NCBI GenBank assembly: GCA_963815775.1
Contig: CAWFIB010000010.1
Coordinates: 62,001 to 126,000 of the forward strand
DNA from: CAVVDY01 sp963815775
GTDB lineage: Bacteria; Acidobacteriota; Terriglobia; Terriglobales; Acidobacteriaceae
Direction of reading: 5' to 3'
DNA: 64,000 bases
The position numbers and the translations under genes are program-made. Every line of letters starts with the position of its first letter. Position 1 is the first letter of the stretch. Under the pieces are notes generated by a model. The model did no database searches. It worked only from the letters and a program-made list of their open reading frames with translations, and was not told where the DNA came from. Below, one piece after another: positions 44,031 to 53,007 of this stretch.

Positions 44031-44377
44031 TTGTCCGCCCGGGGATCTTAACCAAAAGCGTATTGTCTCATCCTCACGGGCACGAAAGGATTAGCTATTC
44101 CACTATTTTGTATTACATAAGTAATCGAGAAATGATTACTATAGTAATACGGTCGACACCCGTCAGTCCGCGTGTGGCGCAAGCACGGGAAATCTTGTGG
44201 TTACATGCCTCAAAACACGGTGGTTAAATGCCGTACCTTCATCGCCTGACGCTGGCGAGATTGGCCTGTTGACGCGACCCCATGGCGAGAAACCAGGCAT
44301 TTGACTAAATGCGTTGACCAGTTTCGCCCCGAGAGAGCGCCAAGAGAAGCGAGTTTCGGTAAGGAGCACAAAGGCCT
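44031..44377. other. 347-bp divergent intergenic region with palindrome
   Basis: It separates the minus-strand beta-helix gene from a plus-strand glycosyltransferase gene and is AT-rich in the centre. It holds the 41-bp palindrome at 44110-44150. No gene is seen. The plus-strand gene has a Shine-Dalgarno-like GGAG about 10 nt before its ATG. Confidence 0.7.
44110..44150. promoter_or_regulatory. 41-bp nested palindrome, candidate operator
   Basis: GTATTAC (44110-44116) and GTAATAC (44144-44150) form the outer arms. GTAATC (44121-44126) and GATTAC (44134-44139) form the inner arms around GAGAAAT. The four-base spacers ATAA and TATA are almost symmetrical. It sits between divergent genes, a typical place for a repressor or activator site that binds two dimers. 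Confidence 0.5.
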
Positions 44378-45481
44378 ATGAAATCGACAATCTGCATCGC
44401 TGAGGACCGGGTAGTGTGTGAGCCGAGCCTTAAACTACTTCTCCTAAGCCTAAACACGCACTGTCCCGAAACAGCTGTTAATCTTTTCTACCCACCTGCG
44501 AAGGATGGTTTTGTCGCATGGGTCAAAAGGTGTCCGCAAGTGCGTCTTCAGGCGGATCAATTGAAGAATGGTTACGGGTGGAATGTAAAGCCCGAAGCCA
44601 TCATGCGCCTGTTAGATCAAGGCTTTGAGGAAGTTATCTGGATTGATTCGGACATCATTGTAACCCGAAGTATGACTCCCATCTTTTCTAGCCTCAAAAA
44701 TGATGTTCTTGTGGCTTCCGAGCATACACTTGGGGTCGAACGCTGCGATCAGGATGGCCTTCGCGCGCGCTTGTGGGGCCTTCCAGTAGGTAGAGCTTTC
44801 CCATTCGCCCTGAGTTCGGGTGTGCTTCGTGTTACTCAATGCCACCGTGCCCTGATGGAACGATGGTGGCAACTCTTGCAGTCAACCGTATATCAGGACT
44901 TTCAGAGAATAGGATGGCGGGAAAGCCCTGTCCACATGAAAGGTGATCAGGATGTGTTGACAGCCCTTTTGACTTCAAAGGAGTTCTCGCAAGTTCCAAT
45001 AAAGATACTTCGGCGAGGCAAAGACATTATTCAGTTTGATGGTGTCTATGGCTACACAGTTGCTGAGCGGATGACGAACTTGCTGCGCGACACTCCAGTT
45101 TTCATCCATTCGGGTGCAGGCAAACCATGGTCCGACCTATGGCGTTTGGAAAGCGTCAGCGGCCTGAGAGAATATATAAAGAAGGTCTATCTGGATTTGT
45201 CTCCGTATACTCTGGCAGCCTTACCATTCAAATATGAGCTGGGGTGCAACACGGAATGGATGGAGCCGCACTACCTGCTAAGTCGGATTCTACGAGCGCT
45301 GGGATTAGGGTACTCAGCATTGGCCGGGTTGCCTATGGCAGTCTTTGCTGATCTGGCCCGGGGGCTAAACTATGTGCGGGGAGCGCGTCGTTTGAACCCT
45401 TCCGATTTGACTAACAGTCAACCGTCGGGCCCAAATAACCAGAGCGTGGCAACCTCGGGAGCCGAAAACGCTTTGCAATAA
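44378..45481 (+). CDS. Glycosyltransferase-like protein with a DxD motif
   Basis: 367 residues. A GT-A type fold with a DxD motif, EVIWIDSDIIVTRSM, near residue 90, and the region HMKGDQDVLTALLTSKEF, a pattern like that of GT8 or GMA12-type transferases. It likely uses a nucleotide sugar and a divalent metal. The N-terminus (STICIAEDRVVCEPSLKLL) is not a signal peptide. It is AT-richer than its EPS neighbours and starts downstream of a possible operator. The donor sugar is unknown. Confidence 0.75.
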   Translation: MKSTICIAEDRVVCEPSLKLLLLSLNTHCPETAVNLFYPPAKDGFVAWVKRCPQVRLQADQLKNGYGWNVKPEAIMRLLDQGFEEVIWIDSDIIVTRSMTPIFSSLKNDVLVASEHTLGVERCDQDGLRARLWGLPVGRAFPFALSSGVLRVTQCHRALMERWWQLLQSTVYQDFQRIGWRESPVHMKGDQDVLTALLTSKEFSQVPIKILRRGKDIIQFDGVYGYTVAERMTNLLRDTPVFIHSGAGKPWSDLWRLESVSGLREYIKKVYLDLSPYTLAALPFKYELGCNTEWMEPHYLLSRILRALGLGYSALAGLPMAVFADLARGLNYVRGARRLNPSDLTNSQPSGPNNQSVATSGAENALQ

Positions 45482-45495
45482 GAGACGTTCTTGCC

Positions 45496-46527
45496 ATGAA
45501 ACCACTCGTCTCGATTCTTATTCCCGCATATAACGCCGAACTATGGATTGGCGACACGATCCGTTCGGCGATGGCCCAGACGTGGAAGCGCAAGGAGATC
45601 ATCGTTGTCGACGACGGCTCCCCGGACCGCACCCTGGCCATCGCACGCCAGTACGAGTCGGAGTCGGTGCGGGTTGTAACCAGCAAAAACCAGGGCGCGG
45701 CGGCCACGCGCAACCTCGCGCTGGAACACAGCTGTGGGGATTACATCCAGTATCTCGACGCCGACGATCTGCTGGCGCCCGACAAGATCGAGCGGCAGCT
45801 GGCGGCATTGCGCGAGACGGACAGCCGGCGGATCCTGCTCTCGTCGCCTTGGGCCTTCTTCTACTATCGCACCGAGCGTGCCCGCTTTATTCACAACTCA
45901 CTGTGGCAAGACCTTTCTCCGGTCGAGTGGCTCCTGAGGAAGATGGGCGAGAACCTACACATGCAGACGGCCACATGGCTGACGAGCCGGGAGTTGATTG
46001 AGGCAGCAGGGCCGTGGGACACGCGGCTGGTCTCCGACGACGATGGCGAGTATTTCTGCCGAGTGCTGCTGGCTTCGGAAGGCACCCGCTTCGTAGCGGG
46101 CACGGGAGTTTTTTACCGGATTACCGGTTCGAGCCGGGTGAGCTTTATCGGAACATCGGACCGGAAGAAAGATGCGATGTTCGTGTCCATGAAGCTGCAC
46201 GTGCAATATCTGCGATCTCTGGAGGAGAGCGATCGGGTCAGGCGCGCGTGTCTGAATTACCTGCAGACATGGTATGACCACTTCTATCCCGAAAGATCGG
46301 ACATCGTGGCGCAACTGCAAGCCTTGGCCGGGGAACTGGGTGGAAGCCTACAAGTGCCCCGCCTGCGCTGGAAGTATGCCTGGATGAAGCCCATCTTCGG
46401 ATGGAAGACCGCAAAGAGTGTGCAGAGAAGCCTTCCTGAATTCAAAGCCTCCTGCATCAGGGCCTGGGATAGAACCATGTATCGGCTGCAGGGTCCGGAG
46501 CTGCAGGGTTGCATGTCAGCGCAATGA
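45496..46527 (+). CDS. Glycosyltransferase family 2
   Basis: 343 residues: VSILIPAYNAELWIGDTIRS, the nucleotide-binding motif IIVVDDGSPDRTLAIA, and the DxD motif DYIQYLDADDLLAPDKIERQ. The later WDTRLVSDDDGEYFCRVLL region is the usual catalytic-base area. An inverting transferase of the repeat unit. It overlaps the next gene by 4 nt (ATGA), so the GC-rich backbone of the locus resumes here after the insertion-like segment. Confidence 0.88.
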   Translation: MKPLVSILIPAYNAELWIGDTIRSAMAQTWKRKEIIVVDDGSPDRTLAIARQYESESVRVVTSKNQGAAATRNLALEHSCGDYIQYLDADDLLAPDKIERQLAALRETDSRRILLSSPWAFFYYRTERARFIHNSLWQDLSPVEWLLRKMGENLHMQTATWLTSRELIEAAGPWDTRLVSDDDGEYFCRVLLASEGTRFVAGTGVFYRITGSSRVSFIGTSDRKKDAMFVSMKLHVQYLRSLEESDRVRRACLNYLQTWYDHFYPERSDIVAQLQALAGELGGSLQVPRLRWKYAWMKPIFGWKTAKSVQRSLPEFKASCIRAWDRTMYRLQGPELQGCMSAQ

Positions 46528-47810
46528 CACACGGTGGCGAACAGTTGTCGGCTGGAACGAAAGCCGATCCCGAAATCGCGGTGAGCCTGCTCACCGGCGG
46601 CGCTGACCGGCCCTACGTTTTCGGCCTGGCGACCGCTCTCATGGCGCAGCCCATCGTCCTGGATGTGGTTGGCAGCGACGATCTCGATTGTCCAGAGATG
46701 CACGGCAAGCCGGCGGTCAGGTTTCTTAATCTCCGCGGCAGTCAGCGATCCGACGTAGGCTTCAGGGAAAAGGCTGTCAGGGTCCTGCGCTATTATGCCA
46801 AGCTGATCCAGTACACCGCGGCGGCCCGCCCGAAGATCTTCCACATTCTGTGGAACAACAAATTCGAGGCCTTTGATCGAACCCTGCTAATGCTCTATTA
46901 CAAGCTCCTCGGCAAGAAGGTTGTATTCACGGCCCATAACGTGAATGCCGGGAAAAGAGACGCGACCGATGGCCTGGTCAATCGTTGGACGCTGCGGATT
47001 CAGTACCGCCTGTGCGATCAGATCTTCGTGCATACGGAAAAGATGAAGGCGGAAATGGTCGCGGACTTCGGCGTGCGCCAGGAGCGGATCACGGTCATTC
47101 CTTTCGGTATCAACAACGCGGTACCGAACACCAGCCTGCAAGCCGCCGACGCCAAAAAGAGGCTGGGGGTGGAAGCAGACGAAAAGACAATTCTCTTCTT
47201 CGGGAATATCACGCCCTACAAGGGCATCGAGCACCTGATCGCCGCTTTTCACAAGTTAATCGAGCGCGGTGGAAACTACCGGTTGGTCTTTGCCGGGAAG
47301 CCTGACAAGTGCGAGGAGTACTGGAAACGCATCCGCGAAATGGTCGCTACCAGCCCCGTGAGTAATCGGATCACTGTCAGAGCGCAATTCATTCCGGACG
47401 AGGAAACGGAAGTCTATTTCAAGGCGGCCGACGTATTGGTGCTCCCCTATACCCATGTGTATCAGAGCGGGGTGCTGTTTCTCGCGTACGGCTTTGGTCT
47501 TCCCGTTATCGCCGCCGACGTCGGGTCGTTGCGGGATGAAATCGTGGAAGGAAAGACCGGTTTCACCTTCAAGGCCGCAGACGCGAATGATCTATCCCAG
47601 GTGCTGGAGCGCTACTTCGCGAGCGAACTATACGGAAACCTCGAGGAGCGGCGGCAGCAGATCAAGGGCCACGTTGCTCAGCGCAACTCGTGGGAGATCG
47701 TGAGTCAGACCACGCTGAAAGTGTATGGCGCCCTATTGAACGACCTGCCCGCGAAGCAGGGGTTGAGTCGCCGTTCCAGTACGTCCGTCGATCTGAAGGC
47801 GTCCTCCTGA
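46524..47810 (+). CDS. Glycosyltransferase family 4
   Basis: 428 residues with the GT-B fold. The linker region contains VVFTAHNVNAGKRD and the C-terminal nucleotide-binding domain contains KTILFFGNITPYKGIEHLI. The donor-site region YTHVYQSGVLFLAYGFGLPV has no second glutamate in the classical position, unlike the GT4 at 28462. It starts at the ATGA overlap. Its position just before the GDP-heptose genes makes a heptosyl role possible, which is inference. Confidence 0.85.
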   Translation: MTHGGEQLSAGTKADPEIAVSLLTGGADRPYVFGLATALMAQPIVLDVVGSDDLDCPEMHGKPAVRFLNLRGSQRSDVGFREKAVRVLRYYAKLIQYTAAARPKIFHILWNNKFEAFDRTLLMLYYKLLGKKVVFTAHNVNAGKRDATDGLVNRWTLRIQYRLCDQIFVHTEKMKAEMVADFGVRQERITVIPFGINNAVPNTSLQAADAKKRLGVEADEKTILFFGNITPYKGIEHLIAAFHKLIERGGNYRLVFAGKPDKCEEYWKRIREMVATSPVSNRITVRAQFIPDEETEVYFKAADVLVLPYTHVYQSGVLFLAYGFGLPVIAADVGSLRDEIVEGKTGFTFKAADANDLSQVLERYFASELYGNLEERRQQIKGHVAQRNSWEIVSQTTLKVYGALLNDLPAKQGLSRRSSTSVDLKASS

Positions 47811-47898
47811 TTCCAAAAGAAGGAAGCACCTTGTAATCGCCTGATACGGCGACCGGCAATCCATCCTTCCATCTAATATTCCAGAGAAAGCAGCGCCG

Positions 47899-48936
47899 AT
47901 GATTATCACCAGCACCCCATTCCGAGTGTCATTTTTTGGCGGAGGCACGGACTACCCGGTATGGTACCGGGAACACGGTGGCGCCGTGCTGTCTACCACC
48001 ATCAATAAGTGCTGCTACATCACATGCCGCCGCTTGCCCCCATTCTTCGAGTATCACAGCCGGATTTCGTACTCGAAGGTAGAGAATGTGATCTGCAATG
48101 AAGCGATCGAGCATCCTTCCGTGCGCGCCTGCCTCCAGTTTCTGGGGATGGAAGAAGGGGTCGAGATCCATCACGTTGCCGACCTGCCCGCGCGCACCGG
48201 CCTGGGTACAAGTTCGGCCTTTACGGTTGGCCTGCTGCTTGGCCTCTATGCGCTGCAGGACAAAATGCGCTCCAAGCACGACCTGGCAAGCGATGCCATT
48301 CATGTCGAACAGGTACTGCTTAAGGAAGCGGTGGGTGCGCAGGACCAGGTCAGCGCCGCTTATGGCGGCTGCAACCGGATCAACTTCCAGAGCGATGGAT
48401 CAATGGAAGTAAAGAAGATCTTTGCTACCAATGGCAGGCTGGCTGATCTCGAGCAACACCTGGCGCTTTATTTCACCGGATTTTCCCGTACCGCCTCTGA
48501 GATCGCCCAGGAGCAGGTGAGAGTTACTCCGCAGCGAAGACAGGAGTTGGAACTCCTGCTTCAGTTGGTCGATGAAGGCGAGGACATTCTGGCCAATCCC
48601 CGGCGCTCGCTGGATGATTTTGGACGACTGCTGCACCAGGGGTGGCAGATCAAGCGATCGCTGACGAGCAAGATCAGCAACCCAAGCATCGACGAGATCT
48701 ACCAGGCGGGGCTCGATGCCGGCGCTCTGGGCGGAAAGTTGCTAGGGGCAGGAGGTGGCGGTTTCATGTTGTTCTTCGTTCCACCTGAGCGGCGCCAAGC
48801 CTTGAGGGACCGACTGAAGAAGCTGCTTTGTATCCCGTTTGCATTCTCGACCAAAGGTAGCCAGGTTGCGGTCTACGAGCCTGAAGAAGTGTACGACCAA
48901 TCCCTGGTTACGGAGCGAAACATTGTCTATGCCTAA
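47899..48936 (+). CDS. hddA: D-glycero-alpha-D-manno-heptose-7-phosphate kinase
   Basis: 345 residues, a GHMP kinase. The N-terminus ITSTPFRVSFFGGGTDYP is nearly diagnostic of HddA, and the ATP loop is LPARTGLGTSSAFTVGLLLG. The third motif (KLLGAGGGGFMLFFV) is present. It phosphorylates heptose-7-phosphate at C1 for GDP-heptose synthesis. The product would be the substrate of the GmhB phosphatase at 12 kb. It begins the operon hddA-hddC-dehydratase-gmhA, linked by overlaps. Confidence 0.93.
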   Translation: MIITSTPFRVSFFGGGTDYPVWYREHGGAVLSTTINKCCYITCRRLPPFFEYHSRISYSKVENVICNEAIEHPSVRACLQFLGMEEGVEIHHVADLPARTGLGTSSAFTVGLLLGLYALQDKMRSKHDLASDAIHVEQVLLKEAVGAQDQVSAAYGGCNRINFQSDGSMEVKKIFATNGRLADLEQHLALYFTGFSRTASEIAQEQVRVTPQRRQELELLLQLVDEGEDILANPRRSLDDFGRLLHQGWQIKRSLTSKISNPSIDEIYQAGLDAGALGGKLLGAGGGGFMLFFVPPERRQALRDRLKKLLCIPFAFSTKGSQVAVYEPEEVYDQSLVTERNIVYA

Positions 48937-49678
48937 GATGCCCGATGCGGTCGTGCTATGCGGCGGGGCTGGGCTGCGATTGCGCCCGGTAATCGGCGAA
49001 GCCGCCAAAGCCATGGCCACGGTAACCGGACGCCCATTTTTGGAGGTACTGCTCCGCCAGCTTGCCAGGCATGGCTTCGATCGTGCAATTTTGGCAGTGG
49101 GATATCAGCAAGATGCGATTCGGTCGCACTTTGGCGCCTGCGTTCATGGTCTGCATCTGGTCTATTCCCCCGAGGAACAGGCGCTCGGAACCGGCGGCGC
49201 ATTACGTAACGCTGCCGACCGAATCGAGACAGACTCCGTCCTTGTCATGAACGGGGATAGTTATACTGATGTCGATCTCGGCAAATTCGTGGAAGACTAT
49301 AGAGAGGCCAAGGCAGATGCGTCTGTCGTGCTGGTACCTGCTGATGGGCGAGTCGATTGCGGCTTTGTGTCGCTGGACCGAGCCCAGGCCATTGTCGGGT
49401 TTGAGGAGAAGCAGTTCCCTGCTGCCGGCTGTTTCGTGAATTCCGGAATATATCTCTTCTCCCGGTCCCTGACCTATGAAATAGCAGCCGGCCAGGAGGT
49501 CTCGCTTGAACGAGACCTGCTCCCTCTGTGGCTCCGGCAAGCCAAGAACGTAAAAGGTTTCATCCACCACGGAAGCTGCGTTGATATTGGAACTCCGGAA
49601 CGCTATCGCGAAGCACAGGCTGTGCTCGCCAACGTGGAGGAGGGTTCACCCATGTCGCGGTGCGAGAGCTCACTATGA
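48929..49678 (+). CDS. hddC: D-glycero-alpha-D-manno-heptose 1-phosphate guanylyltransferase
   Basis: 249 residues. A nucleotidyltransferase with the signature AVVLCGGAGLRLRPVIGEAAKAM and the metal-site aspartate in SVLVMNGDSYTDVDL. It would form GDP-D-glycero-D-manno-heptose. It starts inside the last codons of hddA (8-nt overlap) and ends with a 4-nt overlap to the next gene. The GDP specificity is inferred from its HddA/GmhA neighbours. Confidence 0.88.
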   Translation: MPKMPDAVVLCGGAGLRLRPVIGEAAKAMATVTGRPFLEVLLRQLARHGFDRAILAVGYQQDAIRSHFGACVHGLHLVYSPEEQALGTGGALRNAADRIETDSVLVMNGDSYTDVDLGKFVEDYREAKADASVVLVPADGRVDCGFVSLDRAQAIVGFEEKQFPAAGCFVNSGIYLFSRSLTYEIAAGQEVSLERDLLPLWLRQAKNVKGFIHHGSCVDIGTPERYREAQAVLANVEEGSPMSRCESSL

Positions 49679-50646
49679 AGATACTAATTACCGGAGCAGC
49701 CGGTTTCATCGGCGGGTTTCTAGCAAGACACTGTCTCAACCAGAATTGTTCGGTGCTTGGATTGGGGCTTTCTGAACCTGAGCACTGGCCTGGCGGGGCC
49801 TTTGAACTATGTGATGTCCGAGATGCTAGCCGGCTGTCTCACCTGATTTCGACTTTTCAGCCTGACCGGATATTCCACTTGGCGGCGCAAAGCTATCCCA
49901 CCATCTCGCTTGAGCGGCCGCAAGAGACCATCGAAATTAATGCTGTTGGGACAGTCAATCTTTTCGAGAGCGCTCGCATGCTGAACCGGATGCCAACCGT
50001 AGTTGTCGCCTGCTCCAGTGCGGAATACGGCCCGGTAGAGGCTGTGAACCTGCCGGTGCGGGAAGATCATCCATTGCGCCCCTTGCACCCTTATGGAGTA
50101 AGCAAGGTCGCCCAGGATCTGCTGGCCGCACAGTACTTCGCCAACTACAGGATCCCATGCGTCAGGATCCGAATCTTCAATACCACGGGACCGGGCAAGT
50201 TGGGGGACGTATGTTCCGACTTCGCAGAGAGGGCGGTCGAGATCGAACTGGGCTTGCGACCTCCCTCGCTCAAAATCGGCAATCTCACAAGGCGCGCCAT
50301 CATCGACGTTCGCGACCTGGTTCGGGGATTGTGGATGGCGCCGGATTGTTGCGTGCCCGGTGATGTGTACAACCTGGGTGCGACCAGCATCTATCCGCTG
50401 CAGGATGTGATCGCCATAATCCGAGAGCAGGTCACCGAGCCATTCTCGCTGGAAGTGGACTCCGCGTTGGTACGCAGTTGTGACGAGCCGGTTATCGCGG
50501 GCGACATTACCAAATTCCAGATCTGCAGTGGCTGGGCGCCGGAGATTGACCTGGCGACGACTTTGCAGGACATGCTTGACTGGTGGCGAACCCGCTTGAG
50601 CTCCGAAAAGCAATTATCGGCATCCTTCTCTGCCCATGCCGGCTAG
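49675..50646 (+). CDS. GDP-sugar 4,6-dehydratase-like SDR (DmhA/GMD-like)
   Basis: 323 residues. Extended SDR with ITGAAGFIGGFLARHCL, the serine of the triad in VVACSSAEYGPVEAV and YxxxK in HPYGVSKVAQDLL. The overall plan resembles GDP-mannose 4,6-dehydratase. In the heptose operon it is a candidate for GDP-heptose 4,6-dehydration, the first step to 6-deoxyheptose, as described for DmhA of Yersinia pseudotuberculosis. No matching reductase stands out in the operon, but another SDR in the locus could serve. Confidence 0.82.
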   Translation: MKILITGAAGFIGGFLARHCLNQNCSVLGLGLSEPEHWPGGAFELCDVRDASRLSHLISTFQPDRIFHLAAQSYPTISLERPQETIEINAVGTVNLFESARMLNRMPTVVVACSSAEYGPVEAVNLPVREDHPLRPLHPYGVSKVAQDLLAAQYFANYRIPCVRIRIFNTTGPGKLGDVCSDFAERAVEIELGLRPPSLKIGNLTRRAIIDVRDLVRGLWMAPDCCVPGDVYNLGATSIYPLQDVIAIIREQVTEPFSLEVDSALVRSCDEPVIAGDITKFQICSGWAPEIDLATTLQDMLDWWRTRLSSEKQLSASFSAHAG

Positions 50647-50688
50647 AGATAGGCTCCGCCCCAAAGCCGTTTGCAAACTAAGGTTGAT

Positions 50689-51327
50689 ATGACATCGAGT
50701 ATTCTGCGCACCAATCTCGAATCGAGTCTTCAGGTACACCAGCGCCTTATGAGCACCTGCTTGGCAGAGTTGACCATGGCGGCCGACGCTCTTGTCCTGG
50801 CCTATAAGACGGGGCATAAGGCATTGTTCTTTGGCAACGGTGGCAGCGCCGCCGATGCGCAACACCTGGCAGCGGAGTTCGTCGGACGCTACCTTCGCCA
50901 GCGCGATCCGATGCCTGCTTTGGCGCTGAACGCCAACAGCTCGGCAGTCACTGCGATCGGCAACGATTACGGCTTCGACCAGGTATTTTCGCGTCAGTTA
51001 CAGGCACTGGCAGTCGCCGGGGATGTGGCTGTCGCCATCAGCACCTCCGGAAACTCTTCTAATGTGATCGAAGCTGTGCGCTATGCGAGAAACGCTGGAT
51101 TGTTCACCATCGCGCTGACCGGCTCTTCTGGCGGACGTCTTCGTGGCATGGTCGATGTACTGATCGCAGTTCCTTCCGACCAAACCCCAAGAATTCAGGA
51201 GTGTCATATCCTGGTCGGCCATGCCTTGTGTGATGCTGTCGAGCAATCGGTCATGACTGAGTGTCTTCCGGTTGCGCATGTTCCGCAGAATATGGGAACC
51301 CCTCAAAGCGCCGGGGTGACGAGCTAG
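50689..51327 (+). CDS. gmhA: Phosphoheptose isomerase
   Basis: 212 residues. A SIS-domain isomerase that converts sedoheptulose-7-phosphate to heptose-7-phosphate. The family signature is plain: FFGNGGSAADAQHLAAEFVGRY, then AISTSGNSSNVIEAV, and HILVGHALCDAVEQ near the end. It completes the first step of the heptose route. The ATG at 50689 has AAGG upstream and is preferred over an in-frame start at 50671. Nothing unusual in the sequence. Confidence 0.93.
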   Translation: MTSSILRTNLESSLQVHQRLMSTCLAELTMAADALVLAYKTGHKALFFGNGGSAADAQHLAAEFVGRYLRQRDPMPALALNANSSAVTAIGNDYGFDQVFSRQLQALAVAGDVAVAISTSGNSSNVIEAVRYARNAGLFTIALTGSSGGRLRGMVDVLIAVPSDQTPRIQECHILVGHALCDAVEQSVMTECLPVAHVPQNMGTPQSAGVTS

Positions 51328-51420
51328 CATCGCTCAGGCAACCACTCAAATATTTTAGCTAAGGTAAGAACCCGCACTGCTTACCTGCAACGCTTCTAAG
51401 TCCTTTCAGGCTCTCTTCAA

Positions 51421-52404
51421 ATGTACTTTTCCCTAGCCAGACGGGTTTGGAATTATCTTCCAGCGCCGGTTCGCCGCAGTTCACCAGGCATTCTGTATGG
51501 CCGATACCTGCATGGCATGGTGCTTCGTCTCTCCGAACGGCGGCAGTCGTTTGGCACATTCTTCCTGAGAAACCGTGCGGAGATGAAATTGATGTGCCGC
51601 CTTCTGGACAATAAAGCCGAAGGCTCCTGCTTGAACCTGTGCGTACTAGCATGCAGCAAAGGCGCAGAGCTTTACTCCATCTTATGGGCAATCCGCTCTG
51701 CTCGTCCTGACTTGAAGATAGGGGTGCATGCCGTCGATATATCGCGCGAGATTTTGGAATTTGCGAGCAAAGGAGTTTATTCGCGCCCTCGGCCTGGCGT
51801 AACCGGTGCTTCAGAACAGAAGGACTCTGACAGGCCGGCAGATGTGGACTGGAATACCTGGAGAGACCAGAATGCCCCCATCTTCGAGCGTATGTCCGCC
51901 GACGAAGTGGCCGAGATGTGCGAAGTGGAAGGCGATCAGGTAAGAGTCAGAAAATGGCTGCGGGAAGGCATCACTTGGATGGTGGGAGATGCCACGACAC
52001 CGGCAATTGTCGATACTATCGGCCCTCAGGATATCGTCGTGGCAAACCGTTTTCTCTGCCACATGAAGCCGGAGGCGGCTGCCAGGTGCCTGCGGAATGT
52101 CGCGAAACTGGTGAAGCCGGGCGGATACCTCTTCGTAAGCGGCGTTGATCTGGATGTGCGGGCCAGCGTCGCGCGCGAGATGGGATGGACGCCGGTGACG
52201 GAGATGATCCGGGAGGTCCATGAGGGAGATGTCTCCCTGCTGAAGGGATGGCCCCTGGAATACTGGGGGCTGGAGCCATTCAGCGAAGGCCGCGCGGACT
52301 GGAAGACGCGCTACGCGGCGGTTTTCCGGGTAGGCCAGGCCAAAAGCGATGAGCGGCACGAAAGCCGGGCCCAGCAGGCCGGCGCCGTGTTCGCGGGAAA
52401 GTAG
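51421..52404 (+). CDS. CheR-fold SAM-dependent methyltransferase
   Basis: 327 residues. The SAM-binding motif NLCVLACSKGAELYSILWA resembles the CheR pattern (A-x-C-S-x-G-x-E-x-Y-S). The segment DIVVANRFLCHM is in the place of the CheR NVLIYF block, and GGYLFVSGVDLDV follows the usual P-G-G-x-L. CheR methylates chemoreceptors, but no chemotaxis gene is near. A role in methylating a sugar of the polymer is more likely. The insert before the C-terminus (MSADEVAEMCEVEG) is unusual for CheR. Confidence 0.75.
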   Translation: MYFSLARRVWNYLPAPVRRSSPGILYGRYLHGMVLRLSERRQSFGTFFLRNRAEMKLMCRLLDNKAEGSCLNLCVLACSKGAELYSILWAIRSARPDLKIGVHAVDISREILEFASKGVYSRPRPGVTGASEQKDSDRPADVDWNTWRDQNAPIFERMSADEVAEMCEVEGDQVRVRKWLREGITWMVGDATTPAIVDTIGPQDIVVANRFLCHMKPEAAARCLRNVAKLVKPGGYLFVSGVDLDVRASVAREMGWTPVTEMIREVHEGDVSLLKGWPLEYWGLEPFSEGRADWKTRYAAVFRVGQAKSDERHESRAQQAGAVFAGK

Positions 52405-52434
52405 AGCTAGGGTTCCTTCTGGATCCGTAACGAC

Positions 52435-53007
52435 ATGCGTTTCCTTGAGACAAATATTACCGGGGCAAGGGTAATCGACCCCACTCCGCACGGAGACGAG
52501 CGCGGCCGATTCATGCGGGCGTGGTGTACGCGGGAATTCGCAGAGCATGGCCTCGATTTCCTGCCGGTGCAGGCCAACATGGGTTACAGCGTGCGTCGAG
52601 GAACGACTCGCGGCATGCACTTCCAGGCGGAGCCGGCACCGGAAGCGAAGCTCGTGCGCTGCACGCGTGGAGCAATCTTTGATGTCGTTCTGGACTTAAG
52701 GCCTGGGTCTTCTTCCTATGGCAACTGGTATGGAATCGAGTTATCCGCCGCCAATGGGCGGATGATCTACGTGCCGGAGCATTGCGCGCATGGCTACCAG
52801 ACGCAGGAAGACGACACGGAAATGTATTACATGACCTCCGCGTTTTATACCCCAGGCGCGGTGCGAGGTGCGCGATTTGATGATCCGGCGTTCGGCATTC
52901 AGTGGCCGCTGCCGGTAACGTTAGTCTCAGAACAAGATCTCAACTGGCCTCTGATGGAGCCGCGACAGGACAGTAATGATGGTAGATACAGCACTTCAAG
53001 AGCGTGA
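52435..53007 (+). CDS. dTDP-4-dehydrorhamnose 3,5-epimerase-like protein (RmlC family)
   Basis: 190 residues, a cupin. The catalytic blocks are present: GTTRGMHFQAEPAPEAKLV with the conserved histidine, and HCAHGYQTQEDDTEMYYM. The classical RmlC reaction needs dTDP-4-keto-6-deoxyglucose, but no rmlA, rmlB or rmlD is in the window. With the CDP-glucose dehydratase close by, a CDP-4-keto sugar is a possible substrate. The 3' end overlaps the next gene by 32 nt. Confidence 0.85.
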   Translation: MRFLETNITGARVIDPTPHGDERGRFMRAWCTREFAEHGLDFLPVQANMGYSVRRGTTRGMHFQAEPAPEAKLVRCTRGAIFDVVLDLRPGSSSYGNWYGIELSAANGRMIYVPEHCAHGYQTQEDDTEMYYMTSAFYTPGAVRGARFDDPAFGIQWPLPVTLVSEQDLNWPLMEPRQDSNDGRYSTSRA

